Positions 11,232 through 11,964 of a stretch of DNA of 11,964 nucleotides are shown here, one piece after another; position 1 is the first letter of the stretch; each line of letters starts with the position of its first letter. Under the pieces are notes generated by a model, which saw nothing but the letters and a program-made list of their open reading frames with translations, ran no database searches and had not been told where the DNA came from. Both the position numbers and the translations under genes were made by a program. Source of the stretch: Candidatus Micrarchaeia archaeon (lineage in GTDB: Archaea; Micrarchaeota; Micrarchaeia; Anstonellales; JAHKLY01). The DNA lies in NCBI GenBank assembly GCA_041653315.1, contig JBAZFO010000035.1, positions 1 through 11,964 of the forward strand, written 5' to 3'.

Positions 11232-11964
11232 ATGGAAATAAAAATAAATATAAAAAAATCTCTGAATGATAATGCATCAGAATGTTATGATAAAAGCAAA
11301 GCTATTAAAAAAAAGATTGAAAGACTTGAAAAAGAAATTGAAAAAACTAAAGAACTACTTAAAAAAGAGGACGAAAAACCAAAAATAAGCAAAAAAACAA
11401 GAGTTAAACGAGAAAAAGAATGGTATGAAAAATTTCATTGGTTTTTTACATCTGATAATAAATTGGTAATTGCAGGAAAAGATGCAAAACAAAATGATAT
11501 TTTATATTCTCAATATTTAGAAGATAACGACTTATTTTTTCATGCGGATATACAAGGCGCCCCAGCAACAATCTTAAAAAATGGTTTAAATGCGTCAGAA
11601 GAAGAGAAAAAAGAAACTGCACAGTTTGCTGCTTCATATTCAAGTGCATGGAAAACAGGATATTCATCAATAGATGTTTATGCGCTTAAAAAAGAACAAG
11701 TTGGAAAACACGCACAAGGAGGATTTGTTGGAAAGGGAGGATTCACTTTAACTGGAGAAAGAGAATGGTTTAGAAATACTGCTCTTGGATTAACCATATT
11801 TATTGAAGAAGATAAAAATAAAATAGAAATTGTTAAAGTTAAACCTGGAGAAGATAAAAAAGCAGGAAAAAAGCGCGTATTTATAAAACCAGGAAGTAAA
11901 GAAAAAGGCGAAAGCGCTAAACTAATTACTAAAAACTTAGGCGCCGAAATAGATGAAATTCTTC
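11232..11964 (+). CDS. Coiled-coil plus NFACT-R domain protein (RqcH/Tae2-related), 3' end cut off
   Basis: 244 residues are visible and the frame stays open to the window edge. Residues 1-47 match the coiled-coil segment that in full-length NFACT proteins lies in the middle (NIKKSLNDNASECYDKSKAIKKKI, then a Lys/Glu coil). Residues ~66-180 are the NFACT-R (DUF814) domain: KFHWFFTSDNKLVIAGKDAKQNDIL, LFFHADIQGAPATI, and GGFVGKGGFTL. Full RqcH/Tae2/NEMF proteins bind stalled 60S/50S peptidyl-tRNA and have an N-terminal NFACT-N/HhH part of several hundred residues. That part is missing: a divergent gene and promoter lie immediately upstream, so this is a real short start. ATG 11232 looks leaderless. 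A ribosome- or RNA-binding role is inferred; CAT-tailing is doubtful without NFACT-N. Confidence 0.85.
   Translation, partial: MEIKINIKKSLNDNASECYDKSKAIKKKIERLEKEIEKTKELLKKEDEKPKISKKTRVKREKEWYEKFHWFFTSDNKLVIAGKDAKQNDILYSQYLEDNDLFFHADIQGAPATILKNGLNASEEEKKETAQFAASYSSAWKTGYSSIDVYALKKEQVGKHAQGGFVGKGGFTLTGEREWFRNTALGLTIFIEEDKNKIEIVKVKPGEDKKAGKKRVFIKPGSKEKGESAKLITKNLGAEIDEIL

Noticed and set aside
1..11964. CRISPR array, transposon or integrase
   Set aside because: No spaced direct repeats other than the single tRNA-Gly duplication, and no transposase or recombinase motifs in any frame.

Overview
The window looks like a piece of a small, AT-rich archaeal genome, most likely a DPANN lineage of the Pacearchaeota/Woesearchaeota type. 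The evidence is archaeal aEF-1beta, Pth2-type peptidyl-tRNA hydrolase and Rad50, TATA boxes about 26-28 bp upstream of apparently leaderless start codons, GGTGAT-type Shine-Dalgarno sites on the leadered genes, and two tRNA genes with bulge-helix-bulge introns. The lineage is inferred from gene style, not measured.

Layout. 1-2713 is an iron-sulfur block: a 5'-truncated cysteine desulfurase (IscS/NifS), an opposite-strand gene of unknown function lying between it and the scaffold gene iscU, a second unknown gene, and a single-cluster ferredoxin. 2781-3515 is an unrecognised protein whose last ~27 codons are G/C-rich and strikingly poor in adenine on the coding strand; this is a candidate variable region of a diversity-generating retroelement target, although no reverse transcriptase is in view. 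3590-6000 carries a thioredoxin-like lipoprotein, adenine phosphoribosyltransferase and a COG2403-type P-loop protein related to cyclic 2,3-diphosphoglycerate synthetase. 6094-6636 is a RelB/RelE-like toxin-antitoxin pair whose toxin end overlaps the end of pth2 (6628-7008). 7125-7490 is a four-helix membrane protein followed by a hairpin/T-tract terminator.

7538-10263 runs leftward: a small zinc-ribbon protein (49 aa), aEF-1beta, then rad50 from its own promoter. 10341-10779 is the tRNA cluster: a plus-strand tRNA-Arg(GCG) with a 40-nt intron in the T-loop, and a minus-strand tRNA-Gly(CCC) with a 106-nt intron at 37/38, whose intron plus 3' half is repeated perfectly in tandem. The tRNA-Gly begins at the base right after the stop codon of a membrane-protein gene (10780-11175). 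That gene and a coiled-coil/NFACT-R gene (11232 to window end) diverge from one palindromic TATA box placed exactly midway between their start codons.

Functionally the window mixes Fe-S assembly, translation quality control (Pth2, aEF-1beta, NFACT-R, RelE), DNA repair (Rad50) and nucleotide salvage. The most interesting features are the T-loop intron, the duplicated tRNA-Gly half and the adenine-depleted gene end. No CRISPR array, rRNA, transposase or integrase is visible. No gene-free stretch exceeds 300 bases; 10341-10779 has no protein gene but is filled by tRNA sequence.
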